NCBI GenBank assembly: GCA_963693305.1
Contig: OY855914.1
Span: 10,686,403 to 10,750,402 of the forward strand
Direction: 5' to 3'
Source of the DNA: Meandrina meandrites
Taxonomy: Eukaryota; Cnidaria; Anthozoa; Scleractinia; Meandrinidae
Length of the DNA stretch: 64,000 nt
Below, piece by piece: positions 11,036-24,345 of this stretch. Each line of letters begins with the position of its first letter. Positions within the stretch are counted from its first letter, which is position 1. The notes under the pieces are model-generated. The model ran no database searches and was not told where the DNA came from. It saw only the letters and a program-made list of their open reading frames with translations. Both the position numbers and the translations under genes were made by a program.

Positions 11036-11840
11036 TTCCAACTGAGTTCCGTGTGTGCTGCTAAAACTTATTTGCGAGTTTTCATCATATTGTTTGTTCT
11101 GAAACAGGTAAGTTGGTTTTAGAATGACACATGTCAGTTAACTGGGCTTTAGAAGCTGTCCCTTAATAGCATTCGCGTAAAAAAAAACTGTGCTCATCTG
11201 TTAAAACCTTTCGATCTCATAATGGGAACTATCTAATATTAATTTTGTCAGTTGCCATTTTTGTATGAAAAATTATCAAAATGCTTTGCAAAGGGTGTTT
11301 GTAATTAGTTAACGTGGCTGAACCCTTCAGGGGAACCTTTACAAAAATTAATACTCGAATTGTTTTCCTCTCAGTCTGTCTTCTGGGTCATTTTTGGCAG
11401 CTGAATATATATCATCCAAAGATTATTGGTGTATAATCGTGACGTTGGCTTATCACATCTTGAAAATAATAATTTTTTTTTGCTAAGATCATGGAATTCA
11501 CTCTTTAATTTTAGTTTGAGAAAATAGCGTACTTTTGAGCTGTATTGTTAATCTCTAAATATTGACGGCTCACGAAATGTCAACTTTAGCACAAAAATGA
11601 CGTTTTTCAATGTTTAAACTTCGTCTACTCAAACAGACATATAACTTTTAAGACTTCCTCTCTACCACCCACGAACTAAAAATGCGTACGTTCATTTCGT
11701 TTCTTTTTATTTAAAATTACTGGAAAACGATCAATATTTTGTTCTAACTATAATATTCAAGGGTTACTTTAGCGCAAAAACTGGTCAACGACCGAATTGA
11801 TCAGTTGATATTGCAAATGATATGCTAACGTTGAAAATTT
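11036..11840. repeat. 5' flank of receptor, duplicated from or with 1983-2830
   Basis: Noncoding partner of 1983-2830. The most conserved block is about 540-800 bp upstream of the ATG (near 11575-11830), and a relative of that block lies upstream of the receptor at 27390-28307 (29055-29300). It may hold shared promoter or enhancer sequence, but duplication age alone could explain the similarity. Confidence 0.7.
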
Positions 11841-13382
11841 GCATAACGTTATTCAGTTAAAAAAAAAATAAATAAATAAACAATTTTATGAAGCATTTGA
11901 CGTAATCATCTCCCAGCTTCCGGTTGGAGAATTTTCTCTCATCCGTGATATGCCGTCATAAGTTATAACCTGGAAGCGAGACAAGCGTGATTTAACCTTT
12001 TTTGGTGATGTTCTCAACAAGCGAGGACAATTTTCCCCTCTCTCCCCACCCTGTTTTCTATTATACTTATCATTAAAGTGCGGGTTCTCCCTCACCTTTG
12101 CTGGGATAACAATTTGCAGATTTTTTCAGTGTACTTTTTCAATGGTTGTTATGAAATATAATTAACGACCACACCTGCAGTCAAAAGATCCCAATATGAG
12201 ACTGCTTTGTTCTTGTCCCGGCAAACAGAGCTCAGCCAAGGCAACCACACCCACTTTACCAATAAGTTGTGATTAATTTAGGATGAGGAAGATACGAAAA
12301 GATACCTTACAATGTTTTAAGTACGTATTGAATTTTGCAAGGACCACTGGACAAACAGCAGCGTAATGAAGCCGGATCTTTGCGTAGATCCGGATCAACA
12401 CTTTTTAATATAACGAAACGGGAATGTTCATTTGGCTTTACTTAAAAAAAGCTTAGTACATGTTTACATACGAATGATCGTATTCTTGCACAATTGTTTG
12501 AAGTTAGCAGGTGCCATGCACGTTTGTAATTCGTCGAAGTTTAAATACATCTATACTTCGCAAAAAACTGATCTCCTCCAGTCTCGAATAAAAATACATA
12601 AGCACTTTCATTTCAGATCGATTTTCCATTAATCGAAGTGGACATTTTTGCGAGGTTTGGTTCGCCAACGCTATCGGAGAAGTAGCCAGTTGACGAGGTG
12701 TAAATATATTAACGGAGTTTAAACTAGAATGTACTGTTACTTTCTATCAGTTTCTTTTTGTACAGTTTAAAAGGCTCTAAATATATGTTCTACTTGTTTC
12801 GGCCATTTTGCTTGACATTAATGTTATAATGTTGTAGATGGTATAATTTTTCAAAATTTAGGCTTAAATTTGTCCAACAGAGGGATTTATTTTGTCAGGA
12901 AGAGCAAGATTAGAATGAGGAATTAATTTGTACAACTCCAATTCACAAACCTCGGTCTTCTTTACCACGTATCAAGCTTTCCCGGGCTGTCAGTTTGCAT
13001 AATATTCAACAGGTTGTAATTAAGTTGAATAAACGTTTTAACAGAATTAGGGAAAAGAAAGATTTGAAATAAAGTTGTTTTAATTGTGCTTTTAATGAAT
13101 CAATCCATAATTTTAGCTACACTGTTATTGGCTACTAATAATTCCGCTATTTTTATTGTTAGTGATGACAGGTAGATGTCGGTGGTGTCACACGTCCATC
13201 ATCCACCTGCAACGCAATGATGTAAGGTATGAAATAAGTATTTGTTAGGAACGAGATAAATAATCGGAGAAGAGCTTACGAATAACGTTACCCTTAGTTA
13301 AATTGTACGTCGCGAAGCCATATTACCAATATAATTATAATAAAACACGTTCTAAGGCAAAGGAATGTATTGTTTACGTACT
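11841..13382. other. Intergenic; 3' side of the serine protease gene
   Basis: No supported coding frame. The protease gene ends at 13383 on the minus strand, so its 3' UTR lies at the upper end of this stretch. An AATAAA on the minus strand is at 13152-13157, about 230 bases past the stop, and could be its polyadenylation signal. Confidence 0.4.
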
Positions 13383-16300
13383 TCAAGACGTCCTCTGGTA
13401 AATCCAGTTGACAAAGGTACTGACACGGGCAAACACAGTGAAGTAGTCGGTTCTGCAGTGCTCGTGGCCCCAACTCACAGCACCACGCAGAACCCATCTG
13501 CCACCCTCGTAGCAAACAAAAGGGCCGCCACTGTCTCCCTGAGAAGTAAAATGAAAGCCAAATGTAAATATGCGTTATTGACCAAGCTTGGCCAATATCA
13601 AGCGAGGCAAATATCCAGCCATATTGACCCAACAAGCTTGGTCAATATAGCCAAAAATAGAACTTCTTCTTGCGGGAAATCCCAGGCGGGCGAAAAAGGC
13701 TCATCTTGCCCGCCCGGGTGGCCAATTAGAACAGAGGACTCGCTTAAACTTGCCTCGCGGATTCAGCCATAATTATAATAAATGAAAGTGCTTTAACATG
13801 GCATATGACTAGGCAGGCAAAAATGTCAAGAAAAACGCTTTCATGACACTGGTGCCACTGTTAATAATGAAAACAAAATTTCCAAAATAATACTGTAAGA
13901 GCAGATTTAAAACATGGAACACAGTCAAGAGAATCGGGAAGAGTATTCTATAATGTTGGTGCACAGAAGCCGGAAAACGCACGTTCAACGTATGTTACAG
14001 AGTTCACGATGGGAACAGTGAAAAAAAAATTGATTTGTTAAAGTGCATATGAAGCGAAATTTTTTAATGCATATTTCCAATGTTCTACATCTTAAAGAAA
14101 ATATCTGAAATTGTGGGGAAACAAATTGACGATTTTATAACGCATGAAGTTACCGCATTTTGCTCTCAAAAATGGTCTTCGAATCGCGCGGCCTAACTAC
14201 CCCGTGACGTCACTTTGGTTGTAGACTACATGGTAATCCTCGTCTGTTTCTTCTCTACTACCTTTACTACCCGAAGAGCCGATCGAAACGCTAAATTCAG
14301 ACTCGTCACTAGACATTTTTTTTCTGTGTTTGAGAGAGATTCACTGAGACACGCGGAGAGTAATCAAAGCCTTTGCAACCAACGTGACGTCATAATCTGT
14401 TTAAAACTTGATCCAGTCTCCGGACACTTTTGATCGGAACGATGGCATTTTAAACCCAGCAAAATGGCAGAAATCTTTGTTGGATCGAATTTTTAAGTTT
14501 TGTTTATTGCTAGATTTGAGATTTTCTGTCGAAAATAGCGTTTTCTTTAGCTCTGTGTTCACTACATTTTGTGATAGGTTAATTGATCCGTAAAACTAAA
14601 CGATCACACACGATCACTGTCATCATTGTTAACCTGACATCCTCCTCTTCCCTGGCCTCCAGCGCAAATCATGGTGTCACTATAGACGCGTCCAAGCCTT
14701 CCGTTTACTCTCTGACATGTCCTATCATCCGCGACTGGTAGCATTGCCTGTTGAAGCACGTTAGCTCCTTGCCCTCCACCGACGGTACGTCCCCAACCTA
14801 TTGTTATTTAAAGGGAGAAAAGGTAGATCGAAAACATTTATTTTCAATTTTCCGTTATTTCCAGAAACATGTCAATCCGCGAGAAAGGTATAAATTCATT
14901 GGTTGTCTGGACTGGCATACCAATGCACTTGCAGATAATTCTGCATCGCTATTATTACTGTCAGGTTGTGTAAACAATTCTCTGGTATCCAGTCATATCG
15001 ACCAAGGATTGGGAGGGGGGAAGCAATGGCTGCACAAAAACTATCTACAAAAGCCCCAAAAACAACCAAACAAACAAACTGTAATAATAATGATTAAAAT
15101 ATGTTACATAAAAATATACTTGCTTTACATTTTGCAATGATGACATAATGACACGTCAAACGTATTGTAACGTTATTATCGTTAATTTTCCGTTTTAAGA
15201 TGTTTATCAAAATCGATTTACATTAGAATTTGTCAATATGTCCGACAACTTATTCGTTTTGCAAGTAAATAGATATAATATCGTTTGATATTTAAAACGT
15301 ATGACACTAGCCTGTGATGTAACATTGAGATCCACGTGGAGCTCTACTGCCATGCTGCGGTAAACAAACAGGTTTTGCCCTGTAAGACATCTGGATTGGC
15401 CTGTTTAACTGCAGAAGAGCCACGTCGTAGTTCAACTGACCATATCGTTCGTGCATTATGACTCGACTCAGGCCAAATACTTGATCGTTACTCGGTCGTT
15501 CACTCTGAGCATGTGCTCCTATAAATGAAAATAACAGTTCTATGATATTAAGAAAACGGGCAAGGTGACAACATCAATAACTCTTATTGTCATTTGCGTT
15601 GTTTGTTTTTCAACATGAACATTGTGCAAAATTGAAATTGAAACAAGCTGGAAAGTAGACTACCCAATACCCACATAACCCGTTATCAGATAAGGATATT
15701 TCCCGTATGTAGATTACCAAAGGTGATTGATCCGCGAGACACTGACAAATCAAACCGAGTTTAATAATTTGTTTTTATCATTCGATCACCAGATTTGTTT
15801 TGCACAACTGCCTTCGGGAACTAGGAACCGCGCGCTTCCTTGATAAGAGATACCGAAAAGAAGTATAACTTTGCCTTTGATGGCACAAGCTGCTCCTCAT
15901 CCAGTCATTTTCGCTTTCAGGTATTACCTAAATACATTTTGGGGAAATGTTCGTTGTCTTTGTATTCCCGATGTTTTGCGGGTCTTGTTGAAAAATCAAA
16001 CAGCTCTCCCACACCTGCCATTTTTCGTAGAATTTGACACAACTAAGCATGAGCAGAATATTATATGCAGCAGAGTCACGTGGTAGGCTCTCAGCCAATG
16101 AAAAGAAGGACAAAAATGCGTCTTCGAATGATATTAAACATTATTATTCAACAAGCTCGCGCGATGCCCATACTGATATGGTCGGAAAGCCATTGTTATC
16201 TGTAACAGATATCCTGCGATATACGTAGATCGCTAAGATTCGTCCGAAATCTTGCAGAGCGACTCACAACCAAAGTTATTCTCGCTACAAAAAGCGTTTC

Positions 16301-18057
16301 GTTGACAATTTGTTGAATAATAAAACAATTATCCTGCTCAATCTTGCGGAATATCGTCTGATTTTAGCCGACTCGGCCTACGGCCTCGTCGGCTAAGTAA
16401 GTATCAGGCGATATTCCGCGCGATTTCGCAGGATAATTGTTAATTATCACGCTCTGAGAGTTATTTTCCCGTTGAATAGTTGCCGTGAAGTGGCCACTGA
16501 TCAATTAACGAACAAGGCGTGGCCTGTATTGATTTATTTTGGTGCGACAGAAATCAAGTTGCGACTCATGCTTGACTCGCTAGATGGTGCTTTATTTTTG
16601 TTCCTTTTGATTGTTTATAAATTCCATATGCATGTATCCTTTTATCTTTTATTAATTTGTTTTATATTCTTGCTTTGATTATATTTTTTTAAGACCAGCT
16701 TGTGTGCATGGTGAACGACATTTAAAACAGCATCAAGTAAATAGTACAGTCACTTCATCTCCACCTAATGTATCTGAAAATGTAGCAATTTAGAACTTAA
16801 GGAAACAACATGACAACAATGCGACGGTTTAGGTGTGTACCCACATTTTATGGGTCGATTATAATTCATATATTCATGCTATTGTGTGGTCTCATTAAAT
16901 ATTCATAATTCACGGACCGATCACTTTCCAAAAATGTCGCTGGCTGTTCACAAGCGCAAACTCTTGATGTAGGGCCCGAGATTTTGTTTGTTTTGTTTCA
17001 AAATTTCTACTTGATTGCTTTTCTCAAACCTTATTGTTACGCAGATATAAATGTGTTTCAAAAAAGAGGTCACGAAGGGCACAAAGCAGGCACGTTGAAA
17101 TTAGCATGAACAAAATCTGGGGTCGAAAAAAAAAAAAAACGATCTAAATGGAACTGGGAAAGTCACTTACCGACCACGACAGTGTATCCATGGGGATATG
17201 GGTTTCTCTCGACACAGTGTGAAGCAGTCAGAATCCACCATGAGCCAATAATTGATCCCCCGCAGATGTGGCGGCCGTTCACCCTGAGGGAAATCTGCCA
17301 CGGCCAAGCATGACGCTGTGCATTCTGTCCATTGACCACCCTGGATGCCATGCGCTGTCCGCAGTCTTAAAGATAAGGTAAAGTCTGTATGCGAGCCTAG
17401 CTAGTGGCCCATCATGCCGGAGCTTATTCCGGTTCCCGTAGCATTTAGCTAGCGACTAGGACTATTTAGCCTCGAACGACTACTCTGTAGAAAATCAACT
17501 TGAATCTTATCAATTGAGTTAACTTCGCCGGAGTCGAAAAAAAGTGCAGTAGTTGTAACTTAACAGGTAACTTTAAATTATTCAGAAATATACAGTATAT
17601 ACTTCCAAAACCAAGAGATCGTATCGTAACTGATAAAATACACGAATTGTTTTTCTTTTCATAGCTCGTATTTGTCCCAATTTGCCGCAAAGATTGAACA
17701 TACCTGTAGACCTATTGCCGCCCTGCCGCCATGTTAGATGTGTGGCCGCTCTAGGGAATTTGTTAATAGGAGTTAAGTTATGGATCGGTGTGCGGATGGG
17801 ACAAGGTATCTTTTTTTTTTAATTTTCTGTTTTCTGTAGAAAAGAGATGGCCGTTATAGAGAGGTGGCTTTAGAGTTAAACTATACTCAGCGAAAAGCTG
17901 GTTTGGTCTCTTAAACAATGTTACGTATGATGTCTAGTTCTGAGAGAAACTGAAAATTCAGTTAAATAGGAAGTTGTGGTCTCTTACTTTGGCTTACAGA
18001 GGGCCTGAGGATCGCTGCAATTACGCCAATCAGCACGTACATCTTTATGGATTCCAT
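13383..18057 (-). CDS. Secreted chymotrypsin-fold serine protease (S1 family), multi-exon
   Basis: Four exons join in phase on the minus strand: 17365-17171, 15518-15312, 14797-14634 and 13538-13383. They encode DCGQR, the activation site [15 protein letters not shown], the catalytic His in TASHC, the catalytic Asp in [15 protein letters not shown], and the catalytic Ser in [11 protein letters not shown]; the stop follows [10 protein letters not shown]. Splice sites are AG acceptors throughout, with GT donors except a likely GC donor (gctagt) after 15312. The residue at the S1-pocket 189 position is Gly, not the Asp of trypsin, so cleavage is probably chymotrypsin- or elastase-like. A 20-codon signal-peptide exon ([20 protein letters not shown]) with a gtaagc donor is likely at 18057-17998. 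Its phase does not join directly to 17365, so one small exon is unresolved; a piece ending at 17704 with a gtatgt donor has the right outgoing phase. Known role of the family: secreted proteolysis in digestion or mucus. Confidence 0.85.
13566..13780. repeat. Intronic repeat with inverted 'attgaccaagctt' ends
   Basis: Within the last protease intron, gttattgaccaagcttggcc near 13572 is followed by its inverse aagcttggtcaatat near 13635. A related word, ttattgaccaagcg, recurs at 18739 in another context. Probably a small dispersed element; ends not resolved. Confidence 0.4.
16322..16444. repeat. Palindromic hairpin element in a protease intron
   Basis: aacaattatcctgc at the left pairs with gcaggataattgtt at the right, ggaatatcg with cgatattcc, and the centre tagccgactcggc pairs with cgtcggcta. 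It lies in the long intron between 15519 and 17170 and contains no gene. Confidence 0.75.
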
Positions 18058-19706
18058 CTTAACGGTTCAAGAGAAGACGAAAAACTAACCGGGCGCTCGA
18101 AGTATTCTCTGTTAAATGCTAGTTGTTATTGTATTAAAACACCTGCTTTGTTGTGTGTTTTTAATTTCGCAAATGCCAATATCGGATGCTTTACAGGCTC
18201 AAACAGAGTTTGCAACACTCACATTACTTTAGATGTTTATCCCGGTGTGGTATTAAAACACCTGCTTTTTTGTGTAATACTGAGAGATTTTCATAAAATA
18301 TTTCTGATATATTTCTACAGCAGAATACACACACAAACAGCCTGTTCAAATTTGGATCAGGGTCCGAAACTATTTCTTTATCTACATCGCCAGACAGACA
18401 GCAGATAGTCCCGAAGTTAACTGACAACTGTCTGGATAAATTTGACTTTTAATATTTCTATATCCGTACCTTAATATTTCATTTTCAATTTCGCAAATGG
18501 CAATGTCGGATGTTATTCAGGTTCAAACAAAGTTTCCAAAGTTTCCAACACTCACATTACTTGAGATGTTTATTCTGGTGTTCCAAAACTAACTTCTATA
18601 TGAAAGATGATGCAGACATAAAATGATGGGAAAACATCTTTGGAAAGTAATGTTTTCGCAGGCTGAAAAGCTGTTTGGCTGTATTAAAAAGCACGTTTGG
18701 CAAAAGCATATTTTCTTCTTGTTCAATTTCTTGTATATATGGTTATTGACCAAGCGTTACGTCAGGCTGGTGGGATATTGGCTATAAACAATATAAGTTC
18801 CATAAACACGCCAAACAAAAACAAAAGAAGAGGTTGGCCAGTATACCGCGATCTTGGCCAAATAATAAATTTTCTTCTTGTACTATGATAAGGAAAAATA
18901 TAAAATAGGTTAAAAATGTATACTCTTACTTTTCAAGAACGACTATATTGGAATAGGTTGCGTTAGTCAGCCAGTTCTTCCCCGTGAACTCTTTTCAATC
19001 ATTCTAAGCCATTATTTATGGTCAATATTTCCAACGTAACAATGCGCAACTAAACGATTATTAAAACAGCCCAATCATTACCAAACATTACATGCTGCAT
19101 AGCTTTCCTGATCACTTGAAGAGTTATTTTAAAGCTTAAAGCCAACCTATGATGAAACATTTTTAAATTGAATTAGAAGGTATGTTTGACTGGATACAGC
19201 ATCGGGATCTGCTCAAAAGAGAAAGGGTACGGTTGTCGATCGGAAACGCTCCCAAATTATGGTTAATTCAGTTTATCACATCTTGAATTCACTTTTGTTG
19301 CAGCTGATCCAGATGGTCTAAACAAGGCCTTCCTCTCTTCCTATTTTGCGGATAAAAGGTAAGACCAGCAGAACCATAAAATCCCCACCCTCTTTCTCTA
19401 TATATGACCAGCGGGCATATTGGTTTACTAAAACAAAAGACGAATTTTGAGTAAAAACAGGGTTTAATTCCCGGAGGAATGGCCTGGTACAACAACATGG
19501 CCGCCGTTTCTTTGTTTTGGAATACCAATACGGCTGCCGTGACGTCATATGAAAACACTCTATTCAACGTTTTATTTTTGTTCCTCGTAGATTGAACTCG
19601 CTCTGAACTCTGAGCCCCATTGGAGCTGGTATCGATCTGTACTATTCGGTGACGAATGACCGCTAACTGAATCATAAAAGCAGAGTCGACCACTGTCATA
19701 ATTATA
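18058..19706. other. Gene-free stretch upstream of the protease
   Basis: The protease promoter is presumably at the lower end. A repeated pair of blocks (tattaaaacacctgcttt, and tttcgcaaatg near 18164 and 18491) shows an old local duplication at 18130-18560. No other gene is supported. Confidence 0.35.
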
Positions 19707-19756
19707 GCCTGCATCGCAGACAACTAAACAATAGTTTGTCTGCGACGCAGGCCACT
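19707..19756. repeat. Short perfect-stem hairpin
   Basis: gcctgcatcgcagacaa and tttgtctgcgacgcaggc are reverse complements with one mismatch, separated by about 11 bases (ctaaacaatag). Stem about 17 bp. Probably the terminus or core of a dispersed hairpin element. Confidence 0.7.
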
Positions 19757-20303
19757 GTAACACTGCCTGACATACGTTGCTAAAGCAACAAAGGAACTAA
19801 ACAAATAAGAACAAAAACAGCAAAAAAGTAAATGTCATTTTTCTAGCAAATATAGGGAAAAAAATCCATTGTGGACTGAGTTGAGTGAAAAGGAATGCAA
19901 ACAATCTGTAATGTTTTTCATTTTTAGCCCTTTGCATTAGAAGTATGAATCATGAAATCTCAGTTGCAGTTTTCTACAGTGATAATCTACATCACGTTTA
20001 CAGAAAGAACAATGGAGTTTCTTTTTTTTAATTTTTGTCCAATTCAAGACTTCAATCTGCACTTAGGATGGCGAAGTTGCAGAAATTGTTATGGTGCTAT
20101 AAGAAAAGCCTATTTTACTTTACTTTTGTTTTTTGATGTGAGATGAGTTTTTGGTCCAAAGCAAACGTTTTTAACCATTATCAATATCGTGTTATCTTCT
20201 TGTAAATTCTCAAGCTAAGGCGGCGTGATCAGTGCGTACCGGTGCGTAATCAGGAATTGTTGTGTTATAGACATGGGGATTAAAATTATTACACTTGCCA
20301 GCT

Positions 20304-20458
20304 TAGCCTGTTTCAGGCGTTCTCTCAGTAAGGGGAGCAGCGCGAAAAAATGGGATCAGCGCGAAGATCGGTAAGTTGAAAAAAAGGCGAGAAATTTGGC
20401 GGCTAGCTCGCCGTTTTTTGTGTTGCTCTACGACTAACCGAACACCTGGAACAGGCGA
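20304..20458. mobile_element. Small MITE-like element
   Basis: Imperfect terminal inverted repeats: left tagcctgtttcaggcgttc, right acacctggaacaggcgac read in reverse complement. About 155 bp, noncoding, GC-richer than its flanks. No clear target duplication. Confidence 0.4.
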
Positions 20459-22196
20459 CGGTCAGTTGTGAAAAGGGGTCAAATGAATGACCAATTTTCG
20501 GGTTGTCAGGCGAGCCTCTTAATGTAGCCGGATGATTAGCATAATGGCAGTCTGAAAGATTAACTGCAAAGCGCTCGAGCATCTACATCCCATAAAATGG
20601 AAGCATATCGCTCTTGTTATGTTAAAATTATCGCATTATGCACCGTCCTTGGTCAGTGCACACATCGCTTGTGTCTGATTTTCATCGGGTGTAGACTGTT
20701 AGCGGTCTTCCTAAGCATACGACGGGAAAACACGAATGCTCGCAGTCTAGGTCGCGTAGGACCGGCCATCGATCTTTTTTTTTTCGCTTTAACGAAAATT
20801 ATTTCAAACGAAAACAAAATAAAGAGTTTTTGGATGCTTTACATGTCAATCCAAACGATGACATAAAAATGGAAAGTTACAATGGATCATCAGTATTTAA
20901 TCTTGTCACGCAACTATTGATCGAACTTGACCAATAGCGCGAAAATTCTTAGAAAATTCACGTTACTTCCGATTCCCTCCAAACTTGAATAACAGGAAGC
21001 TGATAGAATTAGCCAATCACCTAGCGATTTTGGACTAGGACACTTAAATGTGCCCTACATGACAATTTTTGAAGGTTACAGATTTTTCAGACAAACATGG
21101 TGGACTTGGTCGAACGAACTTCAAAAGTTCCTGAAGATGGTTTTTGAGGAGGTCAGGAAGACATTCCGAAAGGTTCTTCAGGTGTCAGAGAATGTTATTT
21201 GGACAGCCAGCTCGAAATTGGAAGCGAAAACTTGAGGTAAATGGTCGTAAATGATCTTTGGTGTTCGCACGTGCTTGCTACTGCTCGCAATAGACATGTT
21301 CTACAAAATACGAATAATTAATTTTCGGATCGCTGTTTGGGTAAAAAAAAAAATCGTAGTTAATTCCAGATTTTATCGTTTTCTTCGCGGTTTTCACGAC
21401 AGATTTCGTCATAGAACAAGAAAAATACCTGCTTGATATCTCAAAATTGCAGAGTAGAGTATTTTTGCAGAATTTCAGTTGTGCTAAAAAATATTTGACT
21501 TATTTTTATTATTTTCTTATAATTTAACATTTTCTGAAGATGTCGTTAGTTTTCATGAAGATAATTTTTTTTCCTAGAAAGTGTTTTATGCCATTTCAAA
21601 TGAGATATTAGAGACTTCACTGCTGTAAATACGCATCAACCATCATGCGCATGCATTCAAACGAGCTGAGAGGGCGCGAGATAACAGTTTACATCACATC
21701 TGTCATAAAAAATGACATCCATACCTGCTTGATGAATTGAAGGGTTGTTTTCCTGGGGTCGTGAGCACAATAATAAGGCCCAGCTAAATATGATTCGTCA
21801 CTTGGCCGACTGAAATTTTCGCTCCACTAAATGAAACATAAACCGGATTTAAGTTTGGAAATATGGAGTATGTCTCCAAACCGTTTGGAAATATTTATTT
21901 TAGTTTATTAAAGGCGGGAAAACAAATGTCAAATCTCCGTGGGAGTTATTTATGTTGGATTTTAGGCTAATAGACCAAGTCTTTTCTATGCTTCGTGGAA
22001 TAAAACATTCTGCACTAATAATCGTTTTTTCGAGCAGACGACAGAGCTTCTCATTAATCCATAAAAATGAACGCATTTTAGGTTACCTTGAGCGTTTTTG
22101 AAACAAGGAAGCTACACAAAAACAGGAATTGACGCTTTCCTCGCATCTTTTATTTAAAGAAATCCTTAACAAAGCAACGAAATAAATCTTTCATAC
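20459..22196. other. Gene-free stretch
   Basis: A 58-residue ATG-initiated frame at 21059-21235(+) (MTIFEGYRFF) has no known domain and is not called. On the minus strand AATAAA at 22149-22154 lies about 45 bases past the stop of the next receptor and may be its polyadenylation signal. Confidence 0.35.
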
Positions 22197-23126
22197 CTAA
22201 TTTGCTAAACATAAAAACTGTTTGATAGCGTTTTTTACTTCTTGTTTAACTTCTCTTATTTTCCAGCAATAAAGAATTGGGTTTAAAGACGAGTTTAAGT
22301 AAACTAAAGTTGCTGTTAATTCCCAAATGACATCAATAAATGGCGATGATCCGTGAATAGTAACTATAGCTATTACTATACTATATGGCAGATAACAGGC
22401 CACTAGTGTAAATTCTACCCACATTGCGGCAGACACTGTCTTTCTGTATCGCGCTATATTCAGAGAATTTCCTCCACTGTTCAGCTGTCCTTGAATTGGG
22501 TGGACGTCGTTTCGACGACTATGGAGTTCGAGGAAGATTTTCGAGTAACAAAAGGCTGCCACAATAACGCAAAGTAATATTAATGTGTAGTTATAACGTT
22601 TAGCAACCGTGAATTTCCAAGTCATCATTGAGGAAATAGCAAGGCTGGGAATACAAAAGAAGATGATTAACGCTCGAACTCGCCTCAGAGTTACAATGTG
22701 TCTGTATCTCAACCCCAACAACAGAGCGAGAAGTCTGTCCACACTTATTGCGGTCATTGTTAGTAAAGACACTGCAGACAATAACGTAAAAGTGACTGCA
22801 GAAAAGGTTGCAGGGTAAAAGCAAAGATCAGTGGAAAGGTTTTCTGTTTCCAAGAATGCGTGATATATAGCAGCGCATGGTTCTGAAATAAGGCCAATTA
22901 AGAGATCAGTGATCGCAAGGCAGCGATACAGAAGTTTCGATGGCCGATGAAGAGAAGACTCCTTGTGCAATGCGACAAGTATCAGAGTGTTCCCAAGGAT
23001 TGCAGTAATGGACAAGAGAATGTCCATAGCGGAAAAGAAAAACCAATGTTTTCCTGATGAATGGGCTGTGCAAAGAAGAGCTTGAATGCTATCCATGTAC
23101 TCTGCACTGGCCGTAGAGTTTTCCAT
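22197..23126 (-). CDS. MECA-like class A orphan GPCR, intronless
   Basis: A 309-residue receptor with all seven helices: GNTLILVAL in TM1, LAITDLLIGL in TM2, SVDRLLALLLGLRYRHIV at the end of TM3, CYLPYSIV in TM6 and SSLNPILYCWK in TM7. The ATG at 23126 gives MENSTASAEY, with an N-glycosylation sequon NST at residue 3. It shares with its neighbours the missing TM5 proline and the short cysteine-free second extracellular loop. At DNA level the TM3-TM4 region (22672-22758) is almost identical to the pseudogene at 262-1982, although the rest of the two genes is more diverged. An AATAAA lies just downstream. Coupling and ligand unknown. Confidence 0.9.
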   Translation of the reverse strand: MENSTASAEYMDSIQALLCTAHSSGKHWFFFSAMDILLSITAILGNTLILVALHKESSLHRPSKLLYRCLAITDLLIGLISEPCAAIYHAFLETENLSTDLCFYPATFSAVTFTLLSAVSLLTMTAISVDRLLALLLGLRYRHIVTLRRVRALIIFFCIPSLAISSMMTWKFTVAKRYNYTLILLCVIVAAFCYSKIFLELHSRRNDVHPIQGQLNSGGNSLNIARYRKTVSAAMWVEFTLVACYLPYSIVIAIVTIHGSSPFIDVIWELTATLVYLNSSLNPILYCWKIREVKQEVKNAIKQFLCLAN

Positions 23127-23415
23127 TGCAATTTAAAGTCCGCGTGTTGTGACAGATGGAAATTGTCTGAGATGTTTAAATTCAGTTCACCGAATTCATT
23201 GTTAGTAATGATCAAGTCATGTGGACTTGTTTGAGTCACGCGTTTGTCAGTTATATTGTTTTTTACCCTCTTGTTTAAACAGCTGTCGATATTTAGTGTT
23301 ATTTAGTTCACATTAGTGAATAGGTCGTATTAATTTCGTGTCAACATGTGATGGATTTGAAAATGAAATTTTGCAAAAACTTGAAAGCAGCTTTTCAGGC
23401 CTGTTAAATTTTGTG

Positions 23416-24345
23416 TAAAAATGGACGCATCCTACTAAGTGTTTTTCAGGTTCTTAATTCTTGAGGAATACACAACATCAGTTGTAGTATTTCTAAAATA
23501 AACATAGAAGTTTTACTTTAAAATGAGATTTCCGCCTCTACTGTAGCTTATATTAATAAGACACTTTCCCCACTTCTCACCCCCCCCCCCCCCCCACAAC
23601 AGTTAAAATCTTTCTAGTAATTAAAACAGTGAAAAGGCATAAATTGCCTTGTGATCGCAATTAGCTTTCTGCAAAGCTGCCATTTTTGTCATTGCTATTT
23701 TTTGTTAGTAACCACCATTTAGTCTTATATTTTCATAATTTTACTCCAAAAGCTTCGTTCGTCTTTTTTACAAGGCTTTTTTAGGAATTACGTAGGCCAT
23801 CCATTGAAAGCTTATAAAAGCATCTGTAATGTGTCCGTGTTGTCAGTTTGTCAAAAAGAGAAATGTATTAATAAAGTCATACGATATGAGTTTTTATAAT
23901 GATAAGGTTTTTTTTATTTCTTAATTGGTTTGTGGAGTGAAAAAATTTCAGACAGTGATGGCATAGAAAACTGTTATAACCGCTCTAAAAATGATCGCCC
24001 TTAACGTTTCTGGCACCCTTGCACACCGAGAGGACCTGTGAAGCGGAGCACATGTATTCACAAATTATGTGATGAGAAGTGTTTGTCTGATCACCGCCTT
24101 ATTTGAAAGAAATTAATAAAGCTGCCAACGAAGTTACAAAAGCAGCCGAGTGAAATTAAAAGCTCTACGTTAAATGACATTTCACTGTTTATTAGAATGG
24201 CGAATAAAATAAAAACATTCAAATATTGAAATATTGAGAAGCTAATAACCATCGAGACGTGTACAGGTGTAACGCACAACGCGACATACGGCGCAAAGAG
24301 ACCAAAATTAATCTCACAGTTCATGGATATCACACTTCCTTTATT
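23416..24345. repeat. 930-bp direct tandem duplication, copy 1
   Basis: Every block from taaaaatggacgcatcc to cacacttcctttattt recurs 930 bases later with only scattered substitutions and a slightly different C run (near 23580). The minus-strand frame within it is about 80 codons and hydrophobic but has no recognisable domain, so it is not called as a gene. Confidence 0.95.

Noticed and set aside
14197..14316. 39-residue Ser/Asp/Glu-rich frame ([10 protein letters not shown]) on the minus strand in a protease intron.
   Set aside because: Too short, no partner exon and no domain; may be a transposon-derived first exon.
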